Source: Gamarada debralockiae | Lineage: Eukaryota > Ascomycota > Leotiomycetes > Helotiales > Hyphodiscaceae | Assembly: GCA_002803225.1 (NCBI GenBank) | Contig: NXFV01002076.1 | Coordinates: forward strand, 124,001-188,000 | Reading direction: 5' to 3' | DNA length: 64,000 bases | In this document: positions 25,001-37,285 of the stretch, one piece after another | How positions within the stretch are numbered: position 1 is the stretch's first letter | Layout: each line of letters starts with the position of its first letter | The notes under the pieces: model-generated | Databases searched by the model: none | Told to the model about the DNA's origin: nothing | Seen by the model: the letters and a program-made list of their open reading frames with translations, nothing else | Translations under genes and position numbers: made by a program

Positions 25001-27068
25001 AAAGTTGTCGAGCTCACGCAGTCTCTTGGTTCGATGAAGAGGGAGAACAAGGCTTTGATCGGTCAGGTAGAGAATTACGAAAACCAGATCAAGTCATGGA
25101 AGACCCGCCATAATGCGCTGGAGACTCGCACCAACGAGTTACAAGGCGAGGCCAACCGAGCGGGCATTACCGCAGCTCGTCTGTCCGCAATGGAAGATGA
25201 AATGAAGAAGCTGCAACAGAACTTTGATGATTCTGTCGCCAACATCAAACGTATGCAGGATGAAGAGAAGACGCTCCGCGAATCTTTGAGAGCGTCAACT
25301 CTCGAAATTGAAGATGCGAAGAAGGCAAGCCAGGCTCGAGATAGCGAGAACATGTCCCTCAAACAGCAGCTCGCTGATTTGCAGGATCAGCTCGAGCTTG
25401 CGAAACGTGCTGTGCCAATCATGCCGACAAATGGCGAGCTCACAAATGGAGCTACTGTCCAACCTCCTCAAAATGGTCTCATCAACTTGGTATCGTCGAA
25501 GAAGCCAAAGCGACGAAGCGCAGGTGCCGAGCCTCGCGAGTTCGACAGATTCAGCGCAGCCTACAACCCTCGGCCTGTGTCCATGGCCGTTACTGGAAGT
25601 CAGCTTCACCGCCAAAATCTTTCCGGTTCTACATTCATGCCAGGCGTCGATAATATTGAGTTCGAGCTTGAGAACCTTCTTGCAGATGAGGATGGCTTGA
25701 ACGACGAGGTCACCATGGGATTGATCCGCAATCTCAAGATTCCAGCACCGATGACCACACCACCTCCCACCGATAAGGAAGTTCTCTTCCCGTCATACTT
25801 GATCAATCTCGTCACATCTGAGATGTGGAACAATGGATTTGTGAAGGAATCAGAAAGGTTCCTTGCCAATGTCATGCAATCGATTCAACAAGAGGTCATG
25901 AACCACGATGGAGACGAAGCTATCAACCCAGGTGCTTTCTGGCTATCAAACGTTCACGAGATGCTATCTTTCGTTTTCCTCGCTGAAGACTGGTATGAGG
26001 CTCAAAAGACCGACAACTACGAGTACGATCGCCTACTTGAGATTGTAAAGCACGACCTTGAAAGCTTGGAGTTCAATATCTACCACACCTGGATGAAGGT
26101 TCTCAAGAAGAAGCTCCAGAAGATGATCATTCCCGCCATCATCGAGTCCCAATCTCTTCCAGGATTTGTGACCAACGAGAGCAACAGATTCCTTGGCAAG
26201 CTTCTTCAGACCAACTCTGCGCCAGCTTACAGCATGGACAACTTGTTGAGTCTCCTCAACAACGTGTTCAAGGCAATGAAGGCATACTATCTTGAGGATT
26301 CAATCATCACCCAGACGGTGACCGAGCTGCTCAGATTGGTTGGTGTCACTGCCTTCAACGACCTGTTGATGCGCAGAAACTTCCTTTCGTGGAAGCGTGG
26401 CCTCCAAATTAACTACAATATCACTCGTATCGAAGAGTGGTGCAAGAGCCACGACATGCCAGAGGGTACGCTGCAACTCGAGCATCTTATGGTAAGTAAT
26501 CCTTTCTTCGTTTGCATGGTATACAAATACTGACAATTTCGTAGCAAGCGACCAAGCTTCTGCAGTTGAAAAAGGCTACTTTGAACGATATCGAGATTAT
26601 CCAAGATATATGCTGGATGTAAGAACAATTCTCTCCCCATCACCTGAACTCTACTGACGACTGCAGGCTCTCCCCCAACCAAATCCAGAAGCTTCTCAAC
26701 CAGTACCTTGTTGCTGACTATGAGCAACCTATCAATGGCGAGATAATGAAAGCTGTCGCATCCCGAGTAACAGAGAAGAGCGATGTTCTTCTCCTAACTG
26801 CTGTGGACATGGATGACAGCGGACCTTACGAGATCGCGGAGCCTCGCGTCATCACCGCTCTCGAGACCTACACACCTTCCTGTAAGTACCAAGTCTATGC
26901 ATAGTCTAAATGAAACCAGTAACTGACAGCAATACAGGGCTCCAAACTCCTCGCCTGAAGCGTCTTGCAGAGATCGTATCAGCGCAAGCCATTGCGCAAC
27001 AAGAGAAGCTCGAGTACCCACAAGACGATTCCAACGACCTCTCCGAAGGCGAATTGAACGGTGCTTAA
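21998..27068 (+). CDS. MYO2: Class V myosin heavy chain
   Basis: Exons 21998-22132, 22213-22345, 22397-22586, 22633-26491, 26545-26618, 26667-26881 and 26938-27068 give 1578 residues. Order of parts: SH3-like N-terminus (VGTKAWQPDPTEGWVASEV), motor domain to about residue 780 with P-loop GESGAGKT (about 168-175), switch I (NDNSSRFGK), relay DIYGFEHF and actin-binding IRCIKPNE. Then come about six IQ motifs (IQRVWRGQKQRK-like), a coiled coil of about 150 residues and the dilute/cargo-binding domain. In fungi it moves secretory vesicles and organelles along actin cables to growing tips. The long exon 4 holds 3859 bases without interruption. Confidence 0.96.
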
Positions 27069-29220
27069 ATCCCTAATCTGAGTCGCCACAATCAGTCCAA
27101 CGCATATGAGCCAACGACCCCTTCGCTTCTCCTGTACCAATTTCTCTCTTTCTCTGTGTTTTGAACAAGATCTTCTGCCATTGGCATCCGAGGCCTTTTG
27201 TATAATAGGCAGGGATCGTCACGACGAGTCACTGCCTTAATTGTTAGCGTACATTTTGATGTGAGGGACAATGTCGTTTTTGAAATGGATTGATTGATTG
27301 ATTCACAATGGAATCATTTGGTGCATCATCTCTGTACAGATTTGCAATCATCGGCGTTGAGACTCTTTTTATGGATATGGGATAAGTGAGAGAGAATTTT
27401 TCACGTTGTCCTGAGGTGGAGGATTTGGAGGCATGCGCGTAACAGAGACATTAATAATCCGAGGCCGTGTGAATCGAAGCTCTGTTCAATCTATGGATGT
27501 TTACTGCTCCGGTGTGAAATGAGAATTCTTCGGCCTTCGAAAACTGGCACCCAAGTGGCTCGGTCAAATGACCCGCTCAGTCGCTTTACGCAGGAGGAGA
27601 AAATCACCAATGCCAAGGTAGGCCTTTCAAGTTTCAACCCGCAATGATTGGACTCCAGTGATTCATGCCTACACAGGCCAGTCTGGGGTAGTGGAGTTGC
27701 GGAGTTCGACTTCTGCAAATGTCACTGGTGGGGCCATCTACTTTCCTGCCAACCTTCTCCGAATCCTTCAATTACCTGTCTCAGCTTCCCTGAGCAACAC
27801 AGCAAATACTCAATCCCATTGATCCGCAAAAACTCAAAATCATGCATCATTTCGGAGACTTTCCAACGAGTTGAAAGCTGTAGATGAAATATGAGAAGAT
27901 TCGGAAGTACGTTAAACCCGAAAGCAGCCTGCCGTTCAGCTCAAAGCATCACCCTCTTTATAGCATAAATACTCCTCTGATGTCCAAGATTCTTGGCAAA
28001 GCCCCCTTTCTCACTCGGTCATCCCAATTCCCAAAGTCGGGGCTCCACATTTATCCTCCACCGCCCAGATGTCAACGAAACCCGCTCAACATATATTTTA
28101 CCACCATCAGCACCCTGGCCATGGCCCTCCTCGCAGCAACAGCTCTAGGCTCACCACTCCTGGTGCGTCGTTACTGCGATAGTGTTCTACAATGCTCAAT
28201 CCGTTGATCCGTCCGTCGTTTGGCCGTATATCACAGCTGTTGCTTGCTGGCACCGTTTCTCCCGCAGTGTACGATACTTAAAGGTACTGATGTCAAAAGT
28301 CCTGCAATCCGGAAACTCAGTAGGTGAACTTTGGCTTGCGTTTTCTGGAAGCTAGAAAATTGTTATGAGATGATGTCTGATGAGAGGTAGTGAATGCGAA
28401 AGTATCTATTTCTAAGGGGTGGAAACATCTGGAGGATTGAGAAGTTGGAGTGGTTGTAGCTTCTTGTGAGGCATGCTTGGAGCTTTCCGCAATCGGACAG
28501 AGAACGAAGGGATTTGCTACGTATCTTTTCGCTCGCGAGGAGCGAGGCTGCAGAGAATGAAAGCACCAAGATTTCCCTGCGACGGAATGAGTTATAACGG
28601 TCTCTTCTGAAATTGAAAGGTCATTTCGCCCTGTGCAGACTTCTGCGTTATCTTCAACCTCTTCCTACTTTTGAGTAAGTTCGAAGGCATGAGGTCATTA
28701 TTATCGCAAATCACGACCTTGCGCATCATAGAAAGCATAACCGCAGTGGTGGAGAAGGTATGGATGGGTACACAAGTCTTTGATTTTGCCTCTATCTCGA
28801 TCAGTCAAATGTAAATCTGAGAACGCTTAGCCCTGGCAACATTCAAAGACGCGTAGCCCCTTTTACAAAAAGCAATCTTCCCAACGCAATTCCTCCGCTC
28901 AATTCCTTCAGAAAACATCAGAGTACCCTTAAGTAATCTCAAGTTTCCTAGCCTAAAGATCGTCAGCATTTGGCGTAAACTTGGACGTGGTGACATGTCG
29001 TACCTCTGATATCTGTGTCTTCAACTCAAGCCGTCGTCATGGACCGGAGCGGGCTGGGACGGGCGACAGTTCCTTTGGAGAACCTGCCAGCATCGACTGC
29101 GGGGTGCTTTTTGATCTGCTGCTCGGCACAGGGGCGGGGTGACAGATGCTGATTTGACGGGACAACTGGAGTTGGTTCCTCGCTCAATGCGAGGTTATCA
29201 AACTGTCAATCTGCTCTAAG
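27069..29220. other. Gene-free gap of about 2.1 kb
   Basis: It holds the myosin 3' UTR at one end and the eRF1 3' side at the other. Short open frames on both strands lack family features, splice support or codon pattern. No tRNA, repeat or transposon remnant was recognised. Confidence 0.5.
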
Positions 29221-30669
29221 TTAGCTTGTGGGTCTTGCTTCGCAGACATGGAATAGCATACCGTCATAGTACTCATCATCATCATCAACTTCGGCCAACT
29301 GTTCAAAGTTGACCTTGTATCGGAGAAGTCCACCAATTCCACCGAATCCCTTAACGAACTGGTTACCCTCGCTAGAACGGTCTGAGACAAATTCCAGGGT
29401 TGCACCGAAGTCCTTGTACTTCTCAGCGATCCATTCAAGGAACGATTCTTGCATGACTACTTCCATTTCTTGTCCAGTCTCTCTATCCATGAACTGTTCA
29501 CGGTTGGTAGCCTCTGATTGCTTGTTGGTGTGGAGGATGATCTGGTTTCCATTGACGTCCTTCAGGACCCACCGGGTAATCTCCAGATTCTCAAAAACGA
29601 TCAGGGTCTCGACAGCACCAAGCTCGAGAGCCTTGAGGGTATCCTCAACACCGTAGCAAACACGTCCAGAATCTTGACTAATCTCCTCGAAGTACTTTCC
29701 GATCAACTTCTTCTCTTGGATGAACTTGACGTTGCTAAGCGTCTCGGATGAGAGTTCGATGGCTTGGTTGAAACCGTTCTCACCGCCATAGGATACGTCG
29801 ACAACTTTGATGACCTTGGTCTGCAGACGGTTGTCAAACAGATCTGATTGATTGAGGTCGTTCTTGAAATCGGCAGAACCAGCCAAGATAATTCCTGCTA
29901 CGTTGACCTTGTCGGCGGTAATGAAGTTTTGGACAGCCAATTCAGCAACCTTACGGACGTAATTGTGACGTTTCTCTTCGCGGAGACGGGCGAAACGAAG
30001 AGCAGATTGTCCTCCGCGGCCGTGCTTCTTGGGAAGATCGACGGAGAACTTGTGAACAACGTCGCGCGTGTTGCCACTCAATGTTCCGAAGAGAGCTCCG
30101 TTACCGTCCATGATGATAAAACCAAATTTCTGATCCGACTCCAAAAGCTCAGACAGTGCCTCAGTATGAAATTTGTTGTCGCAAAGGTAGAGGGAGGTAT
30201 TGATCGGCTTGAAGGGCTCGAAATCGATATTGACCTTCCTTTCCTTGCCTTCGGATGTCAAGATTTCACCACAGTAGACAACCAAGCCGTTCGTTGGGAC
30301 TTTGTTGTAGAGTTTCAATCGTTGCTGGGTGGATGTAATCGCAGAGAGGACGGATTGACGGTTGACACGGGACTTGATGTTCGATGCGGTACCCTGTATG
30401 TGTCGTCAGTAACTTATCCTTCGGGGAGAGTGGGGAGAGAGCGCACGTATTCTTCTGCCAACATCTTGGCAGCTCGCGAGACTTGGTCCTTCGGCGCTGC
30501 AGACACTGTTAGAGAGGCTCGCGCGCAAATATCTGTGGCAGCACTCACGAATGATCAAAGAAATCATAGAGGTTCCATTTCCTCGAGCCGCTTCCAAACT
30601 TTTGATCAGTTTCTTCACCTTCCAGATCTCGATGTTCTTCTCCGCCTCGCTGGCTTGGGCATCGCTCAT
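29221..30669 (-). CDS. SUP45: Eukaryotic peptide chain release factor 1 (eRF1)
   Basis: Exons (minus) 30669-30549, 30496-30447 and 30393-29221 give 447 residues (yeast 437). eRF1 reads all three stop codons in the ribosomal A site and triggers peptide release with eRF3. Visible motifs: [15 protein letters not shown] (GTS loop), TASNIKS (NIKS, residues 62-65) for stop recognition, and [11 protein letters not shown] with GGQ at 184-186 for peptidyl-tRNA hydrolysis. The C-terminal domain ends in [14 protein letters not shown], the eRF3-binding side. A first intron with phase 1 joins II-PPKDQ exactly. Confidence 0.97.
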
Positions 30670-31466
30670 TTTGACAGGCTTGGACGCTTCAAAATGTAGG
30701 TGTCTTGAGGGGATTTCGCGGTAATTGCTTGACTCTGCTGTTCACAGTGTCAAGAACAATCTTTTATTTCTTTTGTCGGTATATTGTGGTGTGACGTGGA
30801 GGTGGAGCAAAAATATAAGAATGGAGGCGAAGCGAGGCAGCGGAGTTAGGGTTGTGATCACGTGTGTTCTCTTATTAGTTCTTTGCTTCTCACGTTGTCA
30901 TTACTGCACCTACACAGTCACAAGAATTGAATGATTCAACAGCTTTAGCATGATCTTAGTGAATCGAGGTGATCATTCGTCGATGCTAGGTGTTATTCAG
31001 CTCTGTGACTCAGCCAGCCAACAAAGAACCAATCTTACAACCTCTTTAAAGAGCCAAGCCTCCTTGGCAGTGCAGTTGGAACTCGAATGAATGAATGAAT
31101 ATTATGGGAGTCATAGTACTCATATCTGATCAAGTCACTGACCAAACGTTTTCCCTTCCTGCCTTTTTTACGTATCAGAAAGCTCGAAAATGAGAAATTC
31201 AGAATTCGAAACTCTTACTCTCTAGCATTCTTTCTATTTCTAAAAAGACTCTCATGGTTCTTCTGCGTCGGGAATAATTATCCAACGGTTAAGCTTGCCA
31301 TGTTTTTCTTATTCTCTTTATGTGTGTATCACCCGATGGTATTATAATTCAATATTCGTACTGTAAAGACTGTTTTATTTCCATTTGTCCTAGATTGAGC
31401 CTAGAATAGAAATGGTATACACCTACCTAGAATTCCCTCTCCAGCGAGACTTATCCCCCTCCATCC
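30670..31466. other. Intergenic upstream of eRF1
   Basis: eRF1 promoter region, AT-rich around 31290-31400. Nothing else recognised. Confidence 0.5.
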
Positions 31467-31664
31467 TCAAGCGCCAGCTTTCATTCTGCTCCTCGAGCCG
31501 TCATCACAGCTACTCCCTCCAACATACGCACCCTTCTTACCTGGGCATCTATCGCACTTCTTACCTGACCACTTGTCAAACTTCTGCCCAGCCCAGAAAG
31601 GGCAGGTCGGCAAGGAGCCCTTCTTCCATTCTTCTTCATCCAGTAACGATGTTGCTTGGTGCAT
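31467..31664 (-). CDS. Small Cys-rich hypothetical ORF
   Basis: A 65-residue ATG frame (MHQATSLLDEEEWKKGS...) contains CPFWAGQKFDKW followed by CDRCPGKK. The pattern C-P-x-W then C-x-x-C resembles a metal-binding knuckle and recurs in the neighbouring ORF at 31841-32057. There is no known family to name, no introns to support it and no start evidence. It may be a fragment or chance. Confidence 0.25.
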   Translation of the reverse strand: MHQATSLLDEEEWKKGSLPTCPFWAGQKFDKWSGKKCDRCPGKKGAYVGGSSCDDGSRSRMKAGA

Positions 31665-31840
31665 GGAAGCCCCAATCGAGTATATATGCAGAAGGGCTTA
31701 TATAAAAAGCAAAGAAAGAAGGAAGTGGTAGATCTGCGGTTTGAATGAGATGGCTGAAGGTTCGATATGTGGTTGTTGGGGGAGTGTTGTTCGGTGGATA
31801 GGGGTTGAATTGAACAATAGTCCTTGCCAGGATTCCACAC

Positions 31841-32057
31841 TCAGGTAACCCCACACTCTCCCTTATCCTTCCCATTCTTCTCCCCCTTCTCATCCACCTT
31901 AGTACCACAGATACACCTAGCACACCCGCCATATCGCTCAACATTGACTAGTCCCTCCCACTTAGGACACCGTTGCATCGTAAAAAAACTTGTTATCGTC
32001 GCACCATCACTCCATTTGTGTGCCGCAGCTGTATTGTGGACATTGGACTTTGCACAT
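31841..32057 (-). pseudogene. Small Cys-rich protein, probably frameshifted
   Basis: The first frame reads MCKVQCPQYSCGTQME then TGA. A one-base shift just before it continues as WSDGATITSFFTMQRCPKWEG... and ...YGGCARCICGT to a stop at 31841. Joined, it would be a small Cys-rich protein with C-P-x-W and C-x-x-C-x-C, the opening MCK..QYSCG resembling short fungal Cys-rich proteins. No intron with sensible length repairs the frame, so I read it as broken. A T7 run lies just past the break. Weakly supported. Confidence 0.35.
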
Positions 32058-32216
32058 TTTGGATGTGGAAGGTTGAGGTGAAGGTTTAGTGGTGTTGGCG
32101 AGAGGAATGAGTGAAAGAGATGGAGGTTCTGGAGATGCTGGGGCTTGGGGATGTGATTTACAGTCAGAGATTGATTTGACAGAGGATAAGGACGAGTCTC
32201 TGAACCGCTGGATCAT

Positions 32217-32659
32217 TCACAGTTATCAGCCGATTTGAAGAATTCGGGTGGACGACTGGTGCATTGTGCGAGTTTGCATCATTGTTTTCATCCCATCACA
32301 TCTGCGTTTGAAGGCTTATAGAGAGCGAGGAACTATTGCTGCCAGTTGTTGAGCCGAAACTACGCAGTCATTGAACACGCAAAGTTTGGCACACAGTCAA
32401 AATAATAAGAAAGTCCTCTGCAGAAGGATACTAGAGAAGATCAATTCCATTCCTCAATCATTACAACTTGGTATAAACAAGCCAATCCTCGAAGTCTTGC
32501 CATACAACGGCTCTAGACCAAAACGCCACGCCTGCCTATATATTCACAATACAGCACACAGCAGGCTGCAGAAAAGGTATACCGGTCCTATATGCTGCAC
32601 TAGCAAGGACGTCCTCTCCCACAGCTCCTCCTCCAATCTAACTCCCACTGGACTTCGTC
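32217..32659. other. Intergenic upstream of small ORFs and downstream of MIPC synthase
   Basis: Nothing recognised; likely the 3' UTR of the MIPC synthase gene. Confidence 0.5.
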
Positions 32660-33705
32660 TCATGCCATCCGATCAACCAACTCATACCTCTCCTTCGCAC
32701 TCCCCATCCTCCAAAACCCAAACATTCTCCGTCCTCCAGACGTCTTCCCTCTCCCCACTTTCATAACCCACATCGCCCACGCATACCAAAGACATCCTCC
32801 AACCACGCCTGCAATCGCAAATCCCGCAACAGTGAGCAACATCCAATGTTTGCCCATCCAGAAAATCGTCTGCGCGTCCTTCCCATGCCAGCTGCTTCCC
32901 TTCGCAATATTGAAGAAACTCCATTTGAAACCCTTATACTCGTCCGGCATCAAGATCCTCACATGCTCCGCCGCAGGTCTCGTGGCGCGGATGTATTCTT
33001 TCCATATGACAGAAAGGAAGAGAGGACCGGTCGAATACATGACTGTGATGTAGGGCATGAACCAGTGACGATTGTAGCTTTGTAACTTGTCGATTACCGT
33101 CAGGAAGAAAGGATGTTGAGGCACGGCGCCCATCGCATCGTTGGAAATTCCTGTAGGAACGGTACGACGTACCCATGCCGGGTAGGAGAGAAGGGGATCG
33201 AGGCGGCGATTGCAGCCATCGTCTAGATCGATGTATATGCCGCCGTAGAAGGCGAGCACAAAATAGCGGATTGCGTCGGCGCGTTGGATCGGGAAGGGGT
33301 AGTTATCGAAGGTGTCAAGGAACCAGGGGTATTCTGCTTTGATGAAGTCGCGGGACTTTTCGTCTGTCCAGAGCTGCGTTTCTATTAGCTCCTATCCTCT
33401 CCCTCATCCCATCCCGTCTAACGGACCTTATATTCATAATCCTCATGCAAATCAACGCACGATTGCTGCCCAGCCTTCCATTGCGCAGGAATAGAAGAAT
33501 TGATATACGTCTGATGAATGATCTTCGGTATCAATTGCGTACGGTTATCGATGAGGTCTGATCCCGGCGCTGGGATTTCCGCGCGGGCAATGGCATCTGC
33601 GGCGCCGTCTTCGAAGAGTAGGGAGATCAGTGTGCTGAAGGCGTTGAGGAGGAAGCCGATTACTATCAAGTTGATAACGAGGAAGATGATCGTTCCGCGC
33701 CTCAT
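32660..33705 (-). CDS. SUR1: Mannosyl phosphorylinositol ceramide (MIPC) synthase catalytic subunit
   Basis: Exons (minus) 33705-33427 and 33373-32660 give 330 residues. A signal anchor (IIFLVINLIVIGFLLNAF) leads into a luminal glycosyltransferase with IPKIIHQTYINSSIP, the acceptor element YPFPIQRADAIRYFVLAFYGGIY and the donor-binding DXD in DLDDG. Two hydrophobic stretches near the C-terminus (MLLTVAGFAIAGVVGGCLWY) anchor it in the Golgi, as in Sur1/Csh1 and not in soluble Och1-like enzymes. It adds mannose from GDP-mannose to inositol phosphorylceramide. The Golgi GDP-mannose transporter gene lies 3.6 kb away. Paralogue (Sur1 or Csh1) cannot be told. Confidence 0.88.
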
Positions 33706-34769
33706 CGTGGCTATCGATTATAGGGATTGAGAGGTGATGAAATGTGTAGAATGAATTGGGAACCCTCCCGTATGTACAAGAAGCCGTAGGTTGTTAGGAC
33801 TGCATCGAATAAAGAATGTCTAGGGGTTCGTCGAATCGGGGTTGGTAGAAAATACAATTTCAATCGCCAAGAACGTCTAGGGTTTTTCGCAATCTCGCTC
33901 TCGGACTCTCCCGCAAAGTCTCTCGGAAGAATAAACACGAAGTCAAAAGGTCTATGAATTAAGAGGGTTTTGAGGGAGTGGAGAAGGCCAGAAAATATAT
34001 GCAATCGTCGTATGTGGATTAAAATGGAAAGGAGTTCGCCGTCACTCTGCAGTCAGATATCGCTAAATGACCTTTTTTCTACGGCCAGGGACTGTCAGCC
34101 TTCTTGGCTTCTTCGGATTCGCTTGCACCGCCCGCCGCCAACAGCGTTCTCCTTACCTTTACAGGAAAGGTACGTTCATTTATTTCTGTCAACCAAATTT
34201 CGTTCAGTTTAGTAGCCAAATTTCTTCGGTTCCGGCGTTGAACGCCGTACCTCCGAGTTGGTAGCACACAAACGTTTTGCTGGGCCCCGTGGCTCTGAAC
34301 ATCTCAGCCTTTTCATGCACCAGCTTCAACTTCGCACCCTATGATTGGACAGCCTTCATTGATTTCTCGATTACCTCTCCCAACGCGTGGCCATCGACGC
34401 AGTGTCATTCAAAGACCGATGACCGAGGTTCCAAATGATTATTTAATACGGAAACTTTGGGGGGCTACCGCACAGTTCACAGAAGCCTGCTTTTGGCACT
34501 TATGCATATCGGATTTTGTGTCCTGCCGACCTGCCGACGACGTCGGACCCAAAGCTCGGATGCCAGAGTTTTGGGCAACGGACATACTTGAGCCCGTTAT
34601 CGCTGATATTTACACACTGTGTTGCTTTTTCCAAGATGCACATCCGGATCATCCGAGTATAACCACAGAATTCCAGTTGAAGCCAACCATGAGAAGATGG
34701 ATAGAGAAGCACGTTTTGCCTTCATCACGTGTGCTTGAACGTGATCAATATCAGAGTTGAGTTCTGTAT
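33706..34769. other. Intergenic between MIPC synthase and MMM1
   Basis: Promoter of the MIPC synthase at the left. A 139-codon ATG frame on + (34341-34760) has no recognisable motif and would run into the MMM1 3' end; I do not call it a gene. Nothing else seen. Confidence 0.4.
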
Positions 34770-36068
34770 TCAGGTCATGTTAAGACCTGACATGCTCCCC
34801 GGCATACTACCCGGCATAGCATATTCCTCCCCCCTGGCTCTCCTCCTCCATCTCAAGCCCTCCTGCTCCATCCTCTCCACGTCCGCTCTCGCCCTAGCTT
34901 CAGCCTCAACCTCTCTCCGCGCTTCCTCCCTTAAATCCCGCTCCATCTCTTTCCCCTTCGCGCGACTCATACTCGCTGGTTCTGAACTCGTATCATCACC
35001 ACCCCTGGTATTCTTCTTTCTAGGCCACAAACTTGGGAGTTCAATCTGCTGAAACCGTGGCTCAACACACCTCTCATCAACCCACGTATGTATCCTAGCC
35101 TCCACCAGCTGCGCAATCTTCGGTACATCCTGTAACCTCGATCTACTGCCAACCAAACTGCGGATAGAGAGATCAAGTCTGTAATCATCCAGAAAACTAA
35201 ATGCCAGCGTCGTAGCATTCAACGGACTCCCCGGAATGAAGGAGATAGACAATGTTCCACTGAATCTCACCACAGACACCGCCAGCGCAACTGGCAAGAC
35301 CGCAACCAAAGGCCTAGGATAATTGAGCAGCAGTTTCGTCTCCAAAGCCAACGTGATGAAATCACTCAAATCCACATCCATCCTAGCCTGTAGCCGTCCA
35401 TGTTCCCTACTACCTCCCCCAACACCTTCCCCCCTGTTTCCCGAAGCCGCAAACCCATCTTCATCCACAGGTATAACCCTACAATTACTGAAAATGGGGA
35501 AATCCTCCCCAAGACTCAATTCCGTGATTTTAATCTCATCCAGAAAATCCGGTCTTGACGTCCCGTTTAACGCTTTTGTAAGGCTGGTGAGGATGGCATC
35601 GTCGTGCTGCGCATCTGCTCTGAATTGTGCTATCGTCTGCGCAATGAGAACATTAAACCAGTCCAAGCTTTCCGGCTGGTGCGAATCCACATTATAATAC
35701 GTTTTGCTCAATATAGTATTTGTTGTGAGCGGCGGCGGATTTCGTAGGATGGAAGAACGCTTTTTGTTTAAGGGCTGAGAGGGATTGCGTGGGGTTGAGG
35801 AGCGGAGGGTAAGGAGAGAGCGTTTGTGTGCTAGGGTTCGAGAACGTCGTTCGGTGGCTCGTAGGGCGGCAGTTACGTCGGGAGAGGGAGGGTCGCCGAA
35901 GATGAAGAATTTGATGAATGCGCCGATTAGGATTACGATTGAGAGTTGGCCTAGGAGGAGGCCTTGGGTGAATGAGAGGCTGGGGATGTCAGATTGTGGT
36001 GGATGTAGCTTGGGTTTGACGGCTTACGAGGATTCCGTCTTGGGGAGCGGCACATCTGGGGTGGACAT
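34770..36068 (-). CDS. MMM1: Maintenance of mitochondrial morphology protein 1 (ERMES subunit)
   Basis: Exons (minus) 36068-36028 and 35979-34770 give 403 residues. A short luminal N-terminus ([20 protein letters not shown]) precedes one ER membrane span ([21 protein letters not shown]). The SMP lipid-transfer domain follows: [18 protein letters not shown], then [32 protein letters not shown] and [27 protein letters not shown]. With Mdm10, Mdm12 and Mdm34 it bridges ER and mitochondria for lipid exchange. The Arg/Glu-rich coiled tail ([20 protein letters not shown]) and repeated [11 protein letters not shown] end are seen in other filamentous fungal Mmm1. Family call is firm. Confidence 0.95.
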
Positions 36069-36429
36069 TTTGGAAGTTTGCTATAATTCCCTTATCACAG
36101 CATCGTTCCGCCTAAAGTTGGCAAACCAGAGCTTGATAGATCCAAGTTGGTTGTAATTGGTGTAAATATCGAGACCAGCTCAGTCACTGAAAATGTTCCT
36201 AAGATCGAAACGCGAATGAAGTTTCGTCGACGCGACCCAAAACGTCATTGGCTCAGCCCAGGCGAACGTAGATCTCCCGCTTCAGCCTCATCCCAAATCC
36301 CATTTCTGTTTTTATCCCATCCCTCTCTACGTAAATTTACATAAACATAACAATCCTTTCATCATAGCAAAACTTCAGCCCCTTCCTCCGGATCCCAAGA
36401 TCTCCACGCTCAGCCTAAAACCCCACACC
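36069..36429. promoter_or_regulatory. Divergent spacer, MMM1 promoter
   Basis: It contains the MMM1 5' region and a CT-rich leader-like tract before the thioesterase remnant. No specific site recognised. Confidence 0.4.
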
Positions 36430-36807
36430 ATGGCCTCCCGTAAATCCTACCCAAACAGCTGACGGACGAGGTCAATAACGTAGACATTCTGAAATACCTG
36501 GAGGTCAAACTTATCTTTCAAATTTCCGAGCGAGGGGTTCCGACCGCAAGTTGCGAATTTGTACTATGAATAGACATTTTGTTAGCAGCGGGACAATTCA
36601 TGGAAGGATCTCGGTCTGATTATTGATTCAGCATGTTTTCTGGCTGTTATTCCGACGTTGGAACCTCGGTAGGGAACGGCGACTGTTACGTCTTCTTTCC
36701 AGATACCGGGGTCGGTGCAGGGGGAGGGCAAGAAATATGAGGTTGAGGCGCGGGTGGTGAAGAGGGGGAAGAATGTGGTGTTTTTGTGCAGGGAAGGTGA
36801 TATGTGA
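36430..36807 (+). pseudogene. Hotdog-fold thioesterase (HGG motif) remnant
   Basis: Pieces of a 4HBT/PaaI-like thioesterase can be read in order but in different frames: an opening ATG (MASRKSYPNS then stop), VKLIFQISERGVPTASCEFVL then stop, GTIHGRISV then stop, a shifted LIIDSACFLAVIPTLEPR then stop, and finally QGEGKKYEVEARVVKRGKNVVFL. GTIHG(G) and KYEVEARVVKRGKNVVFL are the family's substrate-helix and last-strand signatures. At least three stops or shifts are present with no introns of workable length to remove them. A dead gene seems the best reading. Confidence 0.55.
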
Positions 36808-37285
36808 GGGGAAACTGATTGCGAGGGGGAAATCTTGCGAAGATTATTACTGAGGGAAAGAAAGGGGAGAAAGGATAAAGAGTAAATTGTGATGGAAGTC
36901 CTGTCATCCTCAGTCATAGAAATTCTATACTGAACGTAGAGGCGCCACGAAGATAGACAGTAGAGCTTGTAATTCTTGTCTAGATTTCCATTACTCATAG
37001 TACGAATTGCCAATACCCTTACAATATGCGTCATGATTCAGAAAAAAAAAAACACGGCTCTCTGGTCCAGCTTCTAGAGCCTTGCAAAAAGGACTACGCC
37101 AAGACCATTTCTGATGTGATGATCTTTCCCTACCGCCCTTCTAAAAGTGCAGAACAAAGGAAAACATTATGATACAAGTAAGAAGATCTTCAACGCCCTG
37201 GAGCTATCTCTTATTCGAACTCGCTGAAGACCGGGAGCACTCACGGTGCTCAAGAAGCGAAGCCAAGCGGCCTCATGCGGTAACC
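36808..37285. other. Purine-rich spacer
   Basis: Plus strand is G/A-rich to about 36895, which creates a long minus-strand frame without protein character. An A10 run sits near 37046. No gene seen. Confidence 0.45.

Noticed and set aside
27884..28207. 107-codon frame in the 2.1 kb gap
   Set aside because: No motif, no codon pattern; the short hydrophobic MALLAATALGSPLLV within it is too little for a secreted protein call.
34341..34760. 139-codon ATG frame on + between MIPC synthase and MMM1
   Set aside because: No recognisable domain, no splice evidence, and it would overlap the MMM1 3' UTR; it may be chance.
36582..37034. 150-codon minus-strand frame
   Set aside because: It arises from G/A-rich sequence on the opposite strand and overlaps the thioesterase relic; composition is not protein-like.
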